Shown here one piece after another: positions 34,514 through 44,811 of a stretch of 64,000 nucleotides of DNA (the first letter of the stretch is position 1; the number at the start of each line of letters is the position of its first letter). The DNA is from Triglochin maritima (taxonomy: Eukaryota > Streptophyta > Magnoliopsida > Alismatales > Juncaginaceae). The stretch lies in the NCBI GenBank assembly GCA_963682175.1, contig OY821777.1, positions 13,412,001-13,476,000 on the forward strand, given 5' to 3'. The notes beneath the pieces were generated by a model. It saw only the letters and a list, made by a program, of their open reading frames with translations. It searched no databases and had not been told where the DNA came from. A program made the translations under genes and the position numbers.

Positions 34514-34735
34514 GGGACGTCTGGCTAAGACGTCTGTACCATCGTGGAGGCGTCTGGGTAAGACGCCTCCACCATGGTTGAGGCGTCTTAGCGAGACGCT
34601 TAGACCATGGTATAGGCGTCTGGCTAAGACGCCTGGATCATCGTGGAGGCGTCTGGATAAGACGCCTCAACCATGGTGGAGGCGTCTTAGCCAGACGCCT
34701 CCACGATGGTGCAGGCGTCTTAGCCAGACGTCCGA
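34514..34735. repeat. GC-rich palindromic array, right side of the MULE derivative
   Basis: About six units of GGCGTCT-N-AGACGCC joined by CCATGG or CCATCGTGG-like centres. The block as a whole is also an inverted repeat (GGACGTCTGGCTAAGACG against its complement at the right end). Confidence 0.88.
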
Positions 34736-34884
34736 GTTGGAAAAAAAAATCTGTCTCCGTTACTTCGCCTGATCTAGGTGTTTCGCCAGACATTTTCGTG
34801 GTGTTGGTACTAGGAACGTTAGTAAAACTGAGTCAAAAACCTTGTTTAAAGACACGGGACGATCTGGGTATTAAATATATTGTT

Positions 34885-34948
34885 AATGACAATTTGGTAA
34901 TTTCAAGGGGCGATTTAAGTAGTTTTGGGGCGACGTTTAGTAGTTCCC
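34885..34948 (-). repeat. Right TIR of the MULE derivative
   Basis: 64 bp whose outer end on the minus strand reads GGGAACTACTAAACGTCGCC, identical there to the right TIR of the 6.2-kb element. TAAAAAAA follows. Confidence 0.88.
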
Positions 34949-35155
34949 TAAAAAAATGATGTTGATGAAAGAGAATGTTGAAAGTGGGGTTGGGGTTAAG
35001 GAGTAAAAAATGAGTTGGGTTGGTGATGGGTTGTATAGTATTTTTTGTTGACGTGACAGATAGAAAAATTGAGTTAGAAGAGGGATTTCGGGTTGAGATT
35101 GTGGATGTTCTAGGAAACACCAAATATAAATATACAAGTTTGAAGTAGTACATTG

Positions 35156-35410
35156 TAGGGCTGAGCATCGGTCCGGACCGGACCGGAAAAAAAAAATTAG
35201 GTCAGGACCGGAAATCGGACCGGACCGGAAAAAATTCGGATAGGCGGACCGAAGACCGGACCGGTCCAAAAACCCGATTTTCTACCTTAAATTTAAAATA
35301 AAAAAAAATTTGACCGGACCGGACCCAATTTTTTTTTTCGGTCCGGACCGGAACCTGGACCGGTTGGTTCCGGTCCGGACCGAACCCGGACCGGGTTTTG
35401 CTCACCCCTA
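35156..35410. mobile_element. hAT-type MITE 1, 255 bp, CCGGACCGG-rich
   Basis: Ends TAGGGCTGAGCA and the complement of TAGGGGTGAGCAAAA, with a perfect 8-bp target duplication GTACATTG (35148-35155, 35411-35418). The interior is almost entirely CGGTCCGGACCGG-type short palindromes separated by A runs. No coding sequence. Confidence 0.88.
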
Positions 35411-36346
35411 GTACATTGTCATTTGTGTTGGCTTGCATCGTAGGCAGTGCATGTAACATGGATCGGGTTATTTTTGTTATTAGGTCTTGCATTGTGTAAG
35501 ATGAAACGTCTAAGAGAATCTACAATGGAGTCAAATCCACCATTATTCACCTAATTAGTGTTTAGTTTTTTTTTCCATCGTGTTTATATTCAAAATGGGA
35601 AGAGGAATATGAATCACTTACAAATGTGAAAATGCATATCCTTATCTTTAGGAACGTACGAAGATGTTATTTTTTAAACCGGTAGTAACACAAATTAGAT
35701 AGGTATATATATTATATAGAAAACGAATGTTTGCATCTTTTAACTATAAACTTTTGGTTTTTAAACATTGTAATACAGTTAAAACATCAAACATATAAAC
35801 CCAGATACGTAGAATGAAGTGATCGATGAAGCCTTGACAAGAATGTGGATGTCCCGATTTACAATCATATTAGTAAAATATTAAAAAAAACAAAATTATC
35901 GATTGACCAACTGGATATTGTCTAGTTCTACCTTGGATGAGTTGTATCACTACATGATTTGGATCATCTTTTATTATAGAATGACATGCGTGTATCACAG
36001 ATTTACAGAAGAGAGAGTTTGAAATGACGGCAATTTCTAATTAAGGAAATCTTGCAAATATCTACGTGCAAAGAGAAGCATATTGTAGAGTTACATCAAA
36101 AATTAATACATCAACAAATTATTGTTCTAACTACTTTCGGGATGCAATCACTGAAACACAAAGAGTCTAATGTTTATATTAGTGACAAATGATATTGTTC
36201 TGGACAAACACAGCTTATTTACGTGCAAATTGAAGGGATTTTTTGGTTAAAATAAAATGTAGGGACAAGAGTGCCGTTGTGACAAGGGAATTTTTGGAAA
36301 CATGCCCATGTTTTTTTACCATCCCACACTTTTAGTAGTTTACTAC
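35411..36346. other. AT-rich intergenic DNA upstream of the HIPP gene
   Basis: No gene or clear element seen; the last few hundred bases presumably contain the HIPP promoter. Confidence 0.4.
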
Positions 36347-36353
36347 TATATAT
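36347..36353 (+). promoter_or_regulatory. Candidate TATA box of the HIPP gene
   Basis: CTATATATTGG lies about 115 bp before the ATG at 36465, leaving a leader of about 85 nt. Candidate by position. Confidence 0.5.
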
Positions 36354-36464
36354 TGGCAGTGGCTCTTGGCTTTAGAGGCCATTCATGTGCTGGAGTTGAG
36401 AGACAGTTGGGAGAAGACAAGAGAGTCTCGTAAGATAAATCTTCTCCCTTGAGAACTGGAAACC

Positions 36465-37906
36465 ATGAACAGAGATGAGGACTTCAAGCTCTTAAAAATA
36501 CAGGTTCTTTCAACTCTTTCTGTTCCTTTTACTTTCTCTTCTAGATGACCAGATGTTTGCCAAAACTTAATGTGTGAATCTTCTTTTTCAGACCATAGTG
36601 TTGAAGGTGAACATACACTGTGAAGGGTGCAAGAAGAAAGTTACTAAGCTGCTCCAGAAAATTGAAGGCTCTCATTTCTTTTTCCTCACTTTGTTCTATG
36701 TTGCCATATTTTATTCTGGTTTATTCAATAAATAAGTAGTACATGAGATAAAATCTAGTTTTCAGTCAGTGATTACAAGTTATTTGCTGTTCACAGTAAA
36801 GGAAAACATGGGAAGAACATGGAAATAATTCCCTATAATTTTTTTGTAGTTTCATCTGCCATGCATGAAATCTGTCTGTCCTTGATTCAGGGGTGTACAA
36901 AGTCAATGTGGAAACAGAGAACCAAAAGGCCACAGTCTCGGGAAATGTGGACTGTGAGACACTGATCAAGAGGTTGGCAAGAGCAGGCAAGCATGCAGAG
37001 CTCTGGTCTCAGAGATCCAACAACCAAAACAACAGGATCAATCAGCAAAAGCAAAATAATCTTCCTGAGACCAACAAAAATCAAAACAAGCAGAAAGCCA
37101 TGAAGGGTCAACAAGCATTCCAGAACCAATTCAGGTCTCCATTCAAGAACCAACCTAAGTCCCCATTTCAGAACCAGCTCAAGTCTCCATTTTATAGTTC
37201 CTCTGATGAAGATGATTTCTCTGGGGATGATGATGAGGATGATGACTTGCCTTTCCTGAGAAACAAAATCAACCAAATCAATTTACTGAAACCAACCAAC
37301 AACACCAATTCTGGTAATATTTCTAGCAATATTTCTCCATGGAGTAAAGGTGGGGGTAAGGGTGGGAAGTCCAACCAAAATTCACTTTTGATGAGCTCCA
37401 ATGGGATGTTGGACCAGAATGGTACAAACTTTGGAACAGCAAACAACAAGCTGATGGGTGGAGGGAATTTTTGTCTTGATGGTGGCAAGAGGATTGGTGA
37501 CATCAATGCTATTAATGTAATGGGATCCAATCAAGCCCAGCCTCATTTTCAACCAAACAACATGCAGATTCCCATTGGATTCCCATCCAATTGCTTTGGT
37601 GTGCATCAGAATCAACACCAGCAACAGCTCCACTCAAACCCCAAGATGTTGATGAACATGCAGCAGGGGTATCAGAGCCATCACCCATCAACCATGATGA
37701 ACATAAACAGACAAAACAACATGCAAAACAGCATGAAGCCTCAAATGGTCTACAACAGGGCCCCTCAGGTGCCTTCGTACACAGGATACTATCATCCCTA
37801 CACCAACCCCTATGTCTACCACTATCAGACATATGGCGGTGGTGGTGAACATGATCCCTACTATCCTTCAAGTGATGACAATGCAAATAGCTGCTCTATA
37901 ATGTAA
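36465..37906 (+). CDS. Heavy-metal-associated isoprenylated plant protein (HIPP), 3 exons, 376 aa
   Basis: Exons 36465-36503, 36592-36667 and 36891-37906. The N-terminal HMA fold (residues ~11-75) has [17 protein letters not shown] with the metal-binding CEGC pair, then [16 protein letters not shown] and [16 protein letters not shown] long Asn/Gln-, Gly- and Met-rich middle follows, with repeated [15 protein letters not shown] units and an acidic block ([14 protein letters not shown], ~141-155). The last four residues CSIM form a CaaX box for prenylation, which defines HIPPs and tends to bring them to membranes or the nucleus (family knowledge: metal handling, stress responses). The first intron is GT-AG. 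The second must begin with GC (AAG then GCTCTC at 36668) to keep the HMA frame, a rare donor without the usual GCAAGT context. If unspliced the protein would be disrupted. Confidence 0.9.
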
Positions 37907-39542
37907 AAAGAGTGTTTCTTGTAAGACCGTCAATGTTAGGATTTTGGTGTTCGGCTATTTTCTGCTCACATTCTTCTTTGCATTCTGTGTGCTGTCGTTG
38001 GAGGCGCTAGTGTTGTCGCTAACAGTGTAGAAGCAGCAGTTAACTATGATTTTATTATAGATGTATTATAACAATATGATGTTTTTAAGGCAAATTTTGG
38101 TGGCCACTGACTTCTTTGAGTCTTTCTAGATTGTTGGGGTTATGAAGTTTGTACTGTTAGCCTTCGAAAAAGCTTTGGGGAGCACTTAGGCCAGACATGT
38201 TCATAAAAAATGCTTTTACATAAGCAGAGGGTGTAAATATCAACCAAATTGTCTAACTTATGCTTTTACTCGTAGTAATGACTTAGACAGAGAAAATTTT
38301 AGCTTAAAATATACGATTTGACATAAAGTTAAAAACTAATTTCTTATCCAAACAACTAAGACCAGCCAATTTTTTTTGTATCCCACCTGTTTTTTTGACT
38401 TTTCCCTGGAAAAATCAATTTTCCTCTCTTCAAATATTCTCTCAAGTAGAAAAATATTGTAAATATTTATCTCCAACGAGGACAAAAATGCATCACTTTT
38501 GAAAAAACTTGTTTTTTGAGCTGAATTTTTTGGAAAAATCTTGGGTAATGTTTGGATGCAGGAGAGAGAGAAATCAATTTTTTTGAGAAATTTGATCAGT
38601 TTTTTTGGCCATCCAAACCCACCCATTAGCAAACTAGAGTAGCATGTGACACTGCAAAAGTCAGACACAGTAAATGAAATGAAAGTGATGTGGGTATGAA
38701 AGAAGAAATCAATTTAAGGACACAAACATGAAGGGAACCGAAGATAAGGATTGGTATCCTTCACAACATGTCCTTGGTGAGTCAACTTCTATTTTACTGG
38801 CAGGTTGTGTCTTGCTTTGCCTACAAGGAAAATCATGGCACAGAGCAGTTGGGAGTTTGAAACGTGCAAGGCATGTACCACACTGTTTTTCTGGCCACAC
38901 CACTGACCACTGTACCACTTGCTCTTGCCCAGTAGAACTGCAGCCAACTTCACATGTGATCTCAACTTGTCACAATCTAAGGCTTAAGGCTTGGACATCC
39001 TCGTTTTATAACCATTAAGTTTATGGATTCTTGTTCTCAACCTACTAATGCTAGATACTCATTTCTCAGAATACTCATCTTAGATTCCAACATTTGCTAA
39101 TTAATACAGTATGAAGGAGACTATTCAAACAAATTACAAAAAAGTCAAAAAATGAAACTAACTAATATAAGAACTTCGGCTTAACTACGTTGAAAAATGA
39201 ATTTGTGTGTGCACTGTTTCTAAAGCTATACATTGCAATTGTCTGAAAACTATTCATTGCAATTGAAATACCAGCTTCAAAAATAGTTTCTACTCGTAAA
39301 GACAACAGCTTTACTTTAGGGTGAGAGATCAGGACAAATTATGTGATTGTGATACACTGTTTCCAAAATTGCCAATGCAATATAGGCACAAGACTGCAGA
39401 GTACTAATTTTCATTTCTCTATCAGTTCTGTTTTGATCAGCAGAGGTCCATAAATTCTTGCACCTAAAGTATATGTCTTACATGTAGTCTTAAATTGCTA
39501 GAAATACTACTGCATGATGTTGTCCACTGCCTATATGTCCTC
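37907..39542. other. HIPP 3' region and intergenic DNA
   Basis: The first ~200 bp are probably the HIPP 3' untranslated region. Overlapping frames on both strands at 38709-39018 have no recognisable motif and look like chance. Confidence 0.4.
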
Positions 39543-40197
39543 TGTTGAAAATTGGTTTAAATTTGTTAAGTAAATAGAAATAGTGGAGCGGTTAACCGGT
39601 GGGTTACACCGGTTGAGGGATTTCGGTCGGTTAACCGGTCGGTTACACCGGTTAACCGAAATTAACAGGAATCATTCCTGTTAATCGAACGGTCGACCAT
39701 TTGAGGGATTTCGGTCAACCGTTGCCCACGTTTTTTCTGGATTTTTTCTATTCGGTTATATTCAATTATGTTCGATTATGATCGGTTATGAGTCTATTTA
39801 AGGGTCTGTTCGCCCTTGTTTTTGTACAACACATACAATACATTGTGAGTTTATTTCCTAGAGATAGATTATGGCTAGAGAGAGATCTAGAGTGTTTTGG
39901 AGGACATATTGTCTCCATAAACTTGTAATTAATGTTGCTTCGCTCGTTGGAGAAATGAAAGAAGGAAATAAAACTCTCAGGATACCCCCAAGGGCGTAAG
40001 CATGTTGTCGAACCTTGTAAAACGCGTGTGTCGTGGTTTGCTTCAGGTGTGCGTTCGTCTATTGCTTGTTTATTTATCTTGTGTGTATTTTGTTACATTA
40101 AAAGTTTGAGAGAGAACTAGAAGTATTCATTACTTCGTATTCCGCTGTGCATCTTAACTCGTTGTCGTGTAGTAGCATCGTTAGAAATCTCCCACCA
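39543..40197 (+). repeat. 5' LTR of the copia element
   Basis: Starts TGTTGAAAATTGG, contains GGTTAACCGG and GGTCGACC motifs (39590-39700), a TATTTAAG promoter-like box near 39795, and ends CTCCCACCA just before the primer-binding site. Confidence 0.82.
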
Positions 40198-40199
40198 GC

Positions 40200-40211
40200 T
40201 GGTATCAGAGC
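40200..40211 (+). other. Primer-binding site of the copia element
   Basis: TGGTATCAGAGC, complementary to the initiator tRNA-Met 3' end, starts two bases after the 5' LTR. Confidence 0.8.
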
Positions 40212-40228
40212 TTTGATTGCGTTTATCG

Positions 40229-43200
40229 ATGACGGAAGATGCAAGAATTTTCCGTATGAGGAAATTCACCGGAAAAATGAACTTCTCGACATGGCAAAGG
40301 AGGGTCCGTGCGTTGATGTCGTAAACGGATAGATTCTTAAACACTTTGGGTGGTTAAGAGAAGAAGTCATCAAAGATAACCGATGAGAAGTGGGAGATGT
40401 TGAATCTCCGGGTGATATGGGTTATTGAATTGTGCCTTTCCGATGGTATTCTCATCGAAGAATCGACGGCGACATCAGCTGAATATTGGAAACTTCTGGA
40501 TGAGAGGTTTATGAAAAAAAAACTTCGACAACAAATTGAATTTGAATCGTCAGTTGTACATGCTTTGGATGAGGGAGAACACATCGTTCATTGATTATCT
40601 ATCGATGTCCAACAAGTTGATTCCAGTTTTGACGCAGCTGGGTGTCAAAATGGAAGATGAAGACAAAGCAATGTTGTTGTTGACGTCACTGCCAAACTTG
40701 TTTGAGAATTTGGGGAACACGATCATATATGGTAAGGATTCATTAGTGCTAGAGGATGTTAATGGCACGTTGATCTCCTTTGATACAAGAAAAAATTCTG
40801 AGAGTAGTTCTTCTGACAATGGTGAAAGACTGATCGTGGCATCAAATGGAATGGGCATGACGGGGAACAAAGGTGGAAGCAAAAGAGGCAGCTCAAAATC
40901 AAAAGGGAGAACATTTGAATGTTTTTCTGCAAGAAAATGGGTCACATGAAACGTGACTGTAGAGCCTTAAAGGAGGCGCAGCAGAAAGATAAAGCCGTGG
41001 GGCTTGATTTCGCCAACGTGGTGGAGGAATGGGACGTCGTAGACGTCCTGACAATTTGAACTGTAGGCATCGATAAATCTTCGACGGATTGGATTTTAGA
41101 TACATGAGCATCATACCATATGTCCCCAGTTAGAGAGTGGTTTACATCCTATGAACCAATAAAACGAGGGATCGTTGTTATGGGCAACGATGCGCAATGC
41201 ACTACAGTCGAAATTGGTTCCATACAATTCAAGATGTTTGATGAGTATATTCGAACGCTGACGAGTAGGGTTGTAAACGAGGCAGGTAATACCCATTACC
41301 TGCCTACCCGACTCGTACGGGTACGAGTACAAAATTTTGTACCCATTTACCAGCTGGATAAACGGGTCAGGTACAGGTATGTGCATTACCCGTAATTACC
41401 CATACTTGTATACCCATTAACAATATATATTATATTATTATATTAAAGACTTAATAATTTAATAATCAGAAAGCCCAAATCTAACCCTAGTTCCCTTACC
41501 CTCCGACTCCCAAACCTCTTCCACGAGAGTCTCGCCGCCTATGTGTCCCCTCATCGCCTCCTGAGCCCCGTCGGATCCTCGCCTCTAGTCGCCTACTGAG
41601 CCTCGTCGAATCCTCGCCTCTTGTCACCTCCTCGCCGTCGCGACCTCGCCTCCTCGGAATACTCCGCCTCCTTGCCTCCTGAGCCCTATCAGATCTTCCA
41701 CCACCAAGCAACCACTCTGTGGTATATGCATCCCTTCCTAGTTGGTGAGCTCTATCTTTTCTTTTTTTGTTTTGATTTGGATTTTGTGGTTGTTGGTTTT
41801 GATTTGGATCTGTAGAGAAAAGTACGGGAAAATCTGTTAAGTACTTGAGAACGACTGAAGTGAGAGTCACGACTTCAGAGGGTGAAATGAATGAAGAAGT
41901 TCAGCAGGAAAGAATCAACTCACAAGTAGAGGAAGAACCCGAGTAGGAGAATATTGCTCAGGGGAGACAAATGGGGATCACTAGGACACCAGCATGGTAT
42001 GGTCACGATGACGCTAGCATTGCTTTGCACTTGTTACCAAATGTGGGGACTCTTGCACATTCGATGAAATCATTAAGCAGGAAGACATGAACAAGTAGAT
42101 GATAGTTATTACCGAAGAGATGAAGTCTCTTCATAAGAACCAAATTTTGGAGTTAATGAAGCTTTCATAGGGAAAACGCACAATTAGGTGAAAGTGGATC
42201 TTCAAGGATGAAGGAATGGTCAACTCTTAATGAGGAGTTAAAATAGAATATGAGGTTGGTGGTAAATGAATATGCTCAGAAAGAAGTAGTCGATTACAAC
42301 AAGATCTCCTCACCCATTGTAAAACATACCTCGATTAGAATGTTGTTATCCATGGATGTGAAGACAACGTTTCTTCACGGGCACGTAAAGAAGGAGATCT
42401 ATATGAAGCAGTCAGATGAGTTCATTACACAAGGCAAAGAATGACAAGTATGCAAGCGAAAGAAGTCCCTCTGCGGACTTAAGCAGTCGTCGAGGCAGTG
42501 GTACAAAAGATTCAATACATTTATGTTGATGAATGGTTTTGTACGTTGCGACTATGATAGTTGTGTTTACTTAAGGATTCTGAAAGATGGGACACACGTG
42601 TTCTTGGTCTTGCATGATGATGATATGTTGATTGTGACTAAGGAGATGAAACATGTAGATGATATCAAAGCGAAGTTTCGTGGGGAGTTTAAAATTAAAG
42701 TCCTTGAGAGTACTAAAAAAATTCTCGGTATGGGGATCTCCAGGGACACCGAAAGAGGTGAAATTCTGCTCACTCAAAGGAGTTATATTCGCAAAATCCT
42801 CTAGAGATACAATCTCGAGAATGCCAAACATGTTCACACCGATAAGCGCTCACTTCAAGCTCTCCACGAAGTACAAACCCTCTACGGAAAAGGAAATGAG
42901 AGATATGGATAGAGTTTCATATGCTAGTGCAGTCAGATCCTATGTATGCTATGATCTGCACTATGCTGGAAATTTTACACGTAATTAGCCTGGTGAGTCG
43001 TTATATGGCTAACCCAGGGAAGGAATAATGGGAAGCATTAAAGTGGCTGATGAGGTACCTGAAGGGAATCATCGATGTTAGCTTGAAGTACACCAGAGAT
43101 GGAACACAAAGACAGGTGGAGGGGTACGTTGATTCAGATTATGCTGGTGATCTGGACAAACGGATGTCCACAACAGGATACGTGTTCACTTTAGGTGGAT

Positions 43201-43580
43201 GACGAGTGAGTTGGAGATCCATTCTCCAACTTACTACTGCATTGTTTACGACGGAAGTGGAGTATATGATAGCGGTTGATGCCGGAAAGGAAGTTATATT
43301 GTTGAAAGATTTGGTTAACTATTTGGGGATGGAACAAGAAGTGACTAAATTGCATTGTGATAGCCAAAGTACAATTTATTTAGCCAAATATCAGACGTTC
43401 CATTCAAGGACCAAACATATTAAAGTAAGGTATCATAAGATTCGCGAATGGATCGGGGAATGTCAGGTTATTCTCCAGAAGATTGTTACAAACGAGAATC
43501 CGACAGATATGATGACCAAGGTGGTCAGTCGGGAGAAGTTCGAGTTGTGTTTGAAGATTCTCAATGTCCTCAAAAACTAG
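40229..43580 (+). pseudogene. Broken copia gag-pol (integrase absent)
   Basis: Gag starts at 40229 (MTEDARIFRMRKFTGKMN), stops within about 30 codons, and continues in shifted frames (40397-40949) to a damaged zinc knuckle (CFSARKWVT, then KRDC). A protease-type stretch with HMSPVREWF and IVVMGNDA follows, ending at about 41268. After the foreign segment comes the integrase-RT linker (YLRTTEVRVTT), then RT pieces (42250-42804: SMDVKTTFLHG, LCGLKQSSRQWY, and LHDDDML where the catalytic box is normally YVDD), and RNase H (43206-43580: TTEVEYMIAVDAGKE, HSRTKHIKVRYH). Multiple stops and frame changes make it inactive. Confidence 0.88.
41269..41815. mobile_element. Foreign insert replacing copia integrase, probably part of a hAT element
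   Basis: It starts TAGGGTTGTAAACGAGG, a hAT-like end, followed by a palindrome GGCAGGTAATACCCATTACC. Then come AACCCTAG (telo-box-like, about 41488) and a CT/CCTCGCC-rich leader-like stretch, and a GT...AG intron-like T-rich segment ending near 41814. This looks like the promoter/leader end of a larger element or gene. No right TIR or target duplication was found, so insertion plus deletion of integrase is the likely history. Confidence 0.45.
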
Positions 43581-43683
43581 GAAGGATGAGCGCTTCGGGG
43601 TTGCGTCGACGGTGCTTAATGGAAGCACGAAGGAAGCGAGTTGGAAGACGACTCAGGTAACAAATTCAAACCAATGTGGAGAT

Positions 43684-44811
43684 CGTTGGAAATTTATTTA
43701 AAATTTGTTAAGCATATAGAAATAGTGGGGCGGTTAACCGGTCAGACACACCGGTTAACCAAAATTAACAGGAATTGTTCATGTTAACCGAACGATCGAC
43801 CGTTTGAGAGATTCCGGTCAACCGTTGCCCACGTTTTCTGGGATTTTTTCTATTCGATTATGTTCGATTATGTTCGGTTATGAGTCTATTTAAGGGCATG
43901 TCCGTTCTTGTTTTTGTACAACGCAACACATTATTATTTCCTTGAGAGAGATTATGGCTAGAGAGATATCTAGAGTGCTTTCGATGACATATTGCTTCCA
44001 TAAACTTGTAATCTCGGTTGTTTCTCCTGCTGGAGAAGCAGAATAAGAAAAGGAAATCCGCAGGAGACTCCCAAATGACGTAGGTATGTTGCCGAACCTT
44101 GTAATATGCGTGTCGTGGTCTGTTTAAGTTGTGTGTTCGTCTAGGGGTGCACATGGGTTGGGTTCAACCCGAAACCCAACCCGAACCCGACTGGTCGGGT
44201 CGGGTTGGGTTGGGTTGGAGAGGGGTTCGGGTCGGGTCGGATTGGAAAAATCAAAAACCCGAATTTTCGGGTCGGGTTCGGGTTGAGAGGGTCGGGTTGA
44301 CCCAACCCAACCCGAACCCGATTTTTTTTTTCCCAAATAAACCGGTCGACCGAACATCCCTCGGTCGACCGAACATCACTCGGTCGACCGTTTCCAACCC
44401 GAAAATTTCGGATTTTCAAGCCACCGGTCGACCGTTTAAGCACCGGTCGACCGAACCCGACCAAGTTTGGGAGAAAAATTCCAAATTCGGGTTCAACCCG
44501 ATCCAACCCGACCCAACCCGAAAATTTCGGGTTCGGGTTGGGTTGAACCCAAACCGGTTCGGGTTCGGGTTGGGTTGGGTTTTTTCCCAACCCGAAAATT
44601 TCGGGTTGGGTCGGGTTGAGGCCCAAACCCGACCCAACCCGACCCATGTGCACCCCTATGTTCGTCTATTGCTTGTTTATTTATCTTGTGTGTTTTGTTG
44701 CATTTACAGTTTGAGAGAGAACCAGAAGTTAATTAATTTCACGTACAATATATTCCACTGTGCATCTTAACCCGTCGTCGTGTAATAGCATCGTTAGAAC
44801 ATCTCCCAACA
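43684..44811 (+). repeat. 3' LTR of the copia element, split by a hAT MITE
   Basis: It aligns with the 5' LTR (GAAATAGTGG, then GGTTAACCGG, ending ATCTCCCAACA). The segment 44142-44658 plus one 8-bp target copy is extra. Confidence 0.82.
44142..44658. mobile_element. hAT-type MITE 2, 517 bp, CCCAACCCGA-rich, nested in the copia LTR
   Basis: Ends TAGGGGTGCACATGGG and CCCATGTGCACCCCTA are nearly perfect inverted repeats; TGTTCGTC is duplicated on both sides (44134-44141, 44659-44666). The interior is made of GGGTTGGGTTC/CCCAACCCGAA words and five copies of CGGTCGACCG, giving long open frames on both strands that are only simple-sequence translations. Confidence 0.92.

Larger units (their letters stand above)
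33688..34948. mobile_element. Non-autonomous MULE derivative, 1,261 bp, same family as 14993-21236
   Basis: It has the same ends as the large MULE (left CTGAATAGCTAAACATCGCC; right ..GACGTTTAGTAGTTCCC) and a perfect 8-bp target duplication TAAAAAAA (33680-33687, 34949-34956). Both ends keep a first-exon relic of exactly the parental length with a GT donor: 33836-33888 (53 nt, plus) and 34793-34764 (30 nt, minus, coding MSGETPRSGE). Each is followed by a GGCGTCT/AGACGCC palindromic array. The gene bodies are gone; the middle (about 34200-34500) holds unrelated sequence with its own inverted repeat (TCCAGATCCAA against TTGGATCTGGA). Confidence 0.92.
31726..35109 (+). mobile_element. Dead PIF/Harbinger element, interrupted by a MULE derivative
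   Basis: The left end GAGCACCCTTAACGGG (after TAA, 31723-31725) and GC-rich head (GGACCCAGGTCGGG) match the Harbinger MITE type. A decayed Harbinger transposase lies at 32215-33277. After the nested MULE (33688-34948) the AT-rich tail resumes with GAGTTGGGTTGG- and GTTGACGTGACAG-like wording shared with the MITE tails, ending in GATTGTGGATGTTC before TAG at about 35110. This right end matches the left TIR only partly (8 of 12). Without the MULE and its target copy the element would be about 2.1 kb. Confidence 0.7.
39543..44811 (+). mobile_element. Degenerate Ty1/copia retrotransposon with internal insertions
   Basis: Two related LTRs (39543-40197; 43684-44811 once a hAT MITE is discounted) bracket gag, a protease fragment, reverse transcriptase and RNase H remains. 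A TGGTATCAGAG primer-binding site follows the 5' LTR. Integrase is missing; in its place is an unrelated segment (41269-41815). The 3' LTR begins CGTTGG instead of the TGTTG of the 5' LTR. No matching 5-bp target duplication is visible, so the ends may have been rearranged. Confidence 0.88.

Noticed and set aside
36887..37886. Minus-strand frames across the HIPP gene
   Set aside because: Shadows of the low-complexity Asn/Gln-rich coding region.
38709..39018. Overlapping frames of 69 and 96 aa after the HIPP gene
   Set aside because: No recognisable motif, no promoter or splice context, and composition like the surrounding DNA.
44129..44770. Long open frames on both strands (up to 213 aa)
   Set aside because: They translate the CCCAACCCGA-type simple words of a hAT MITE; frames are open on both strands for that reason only.
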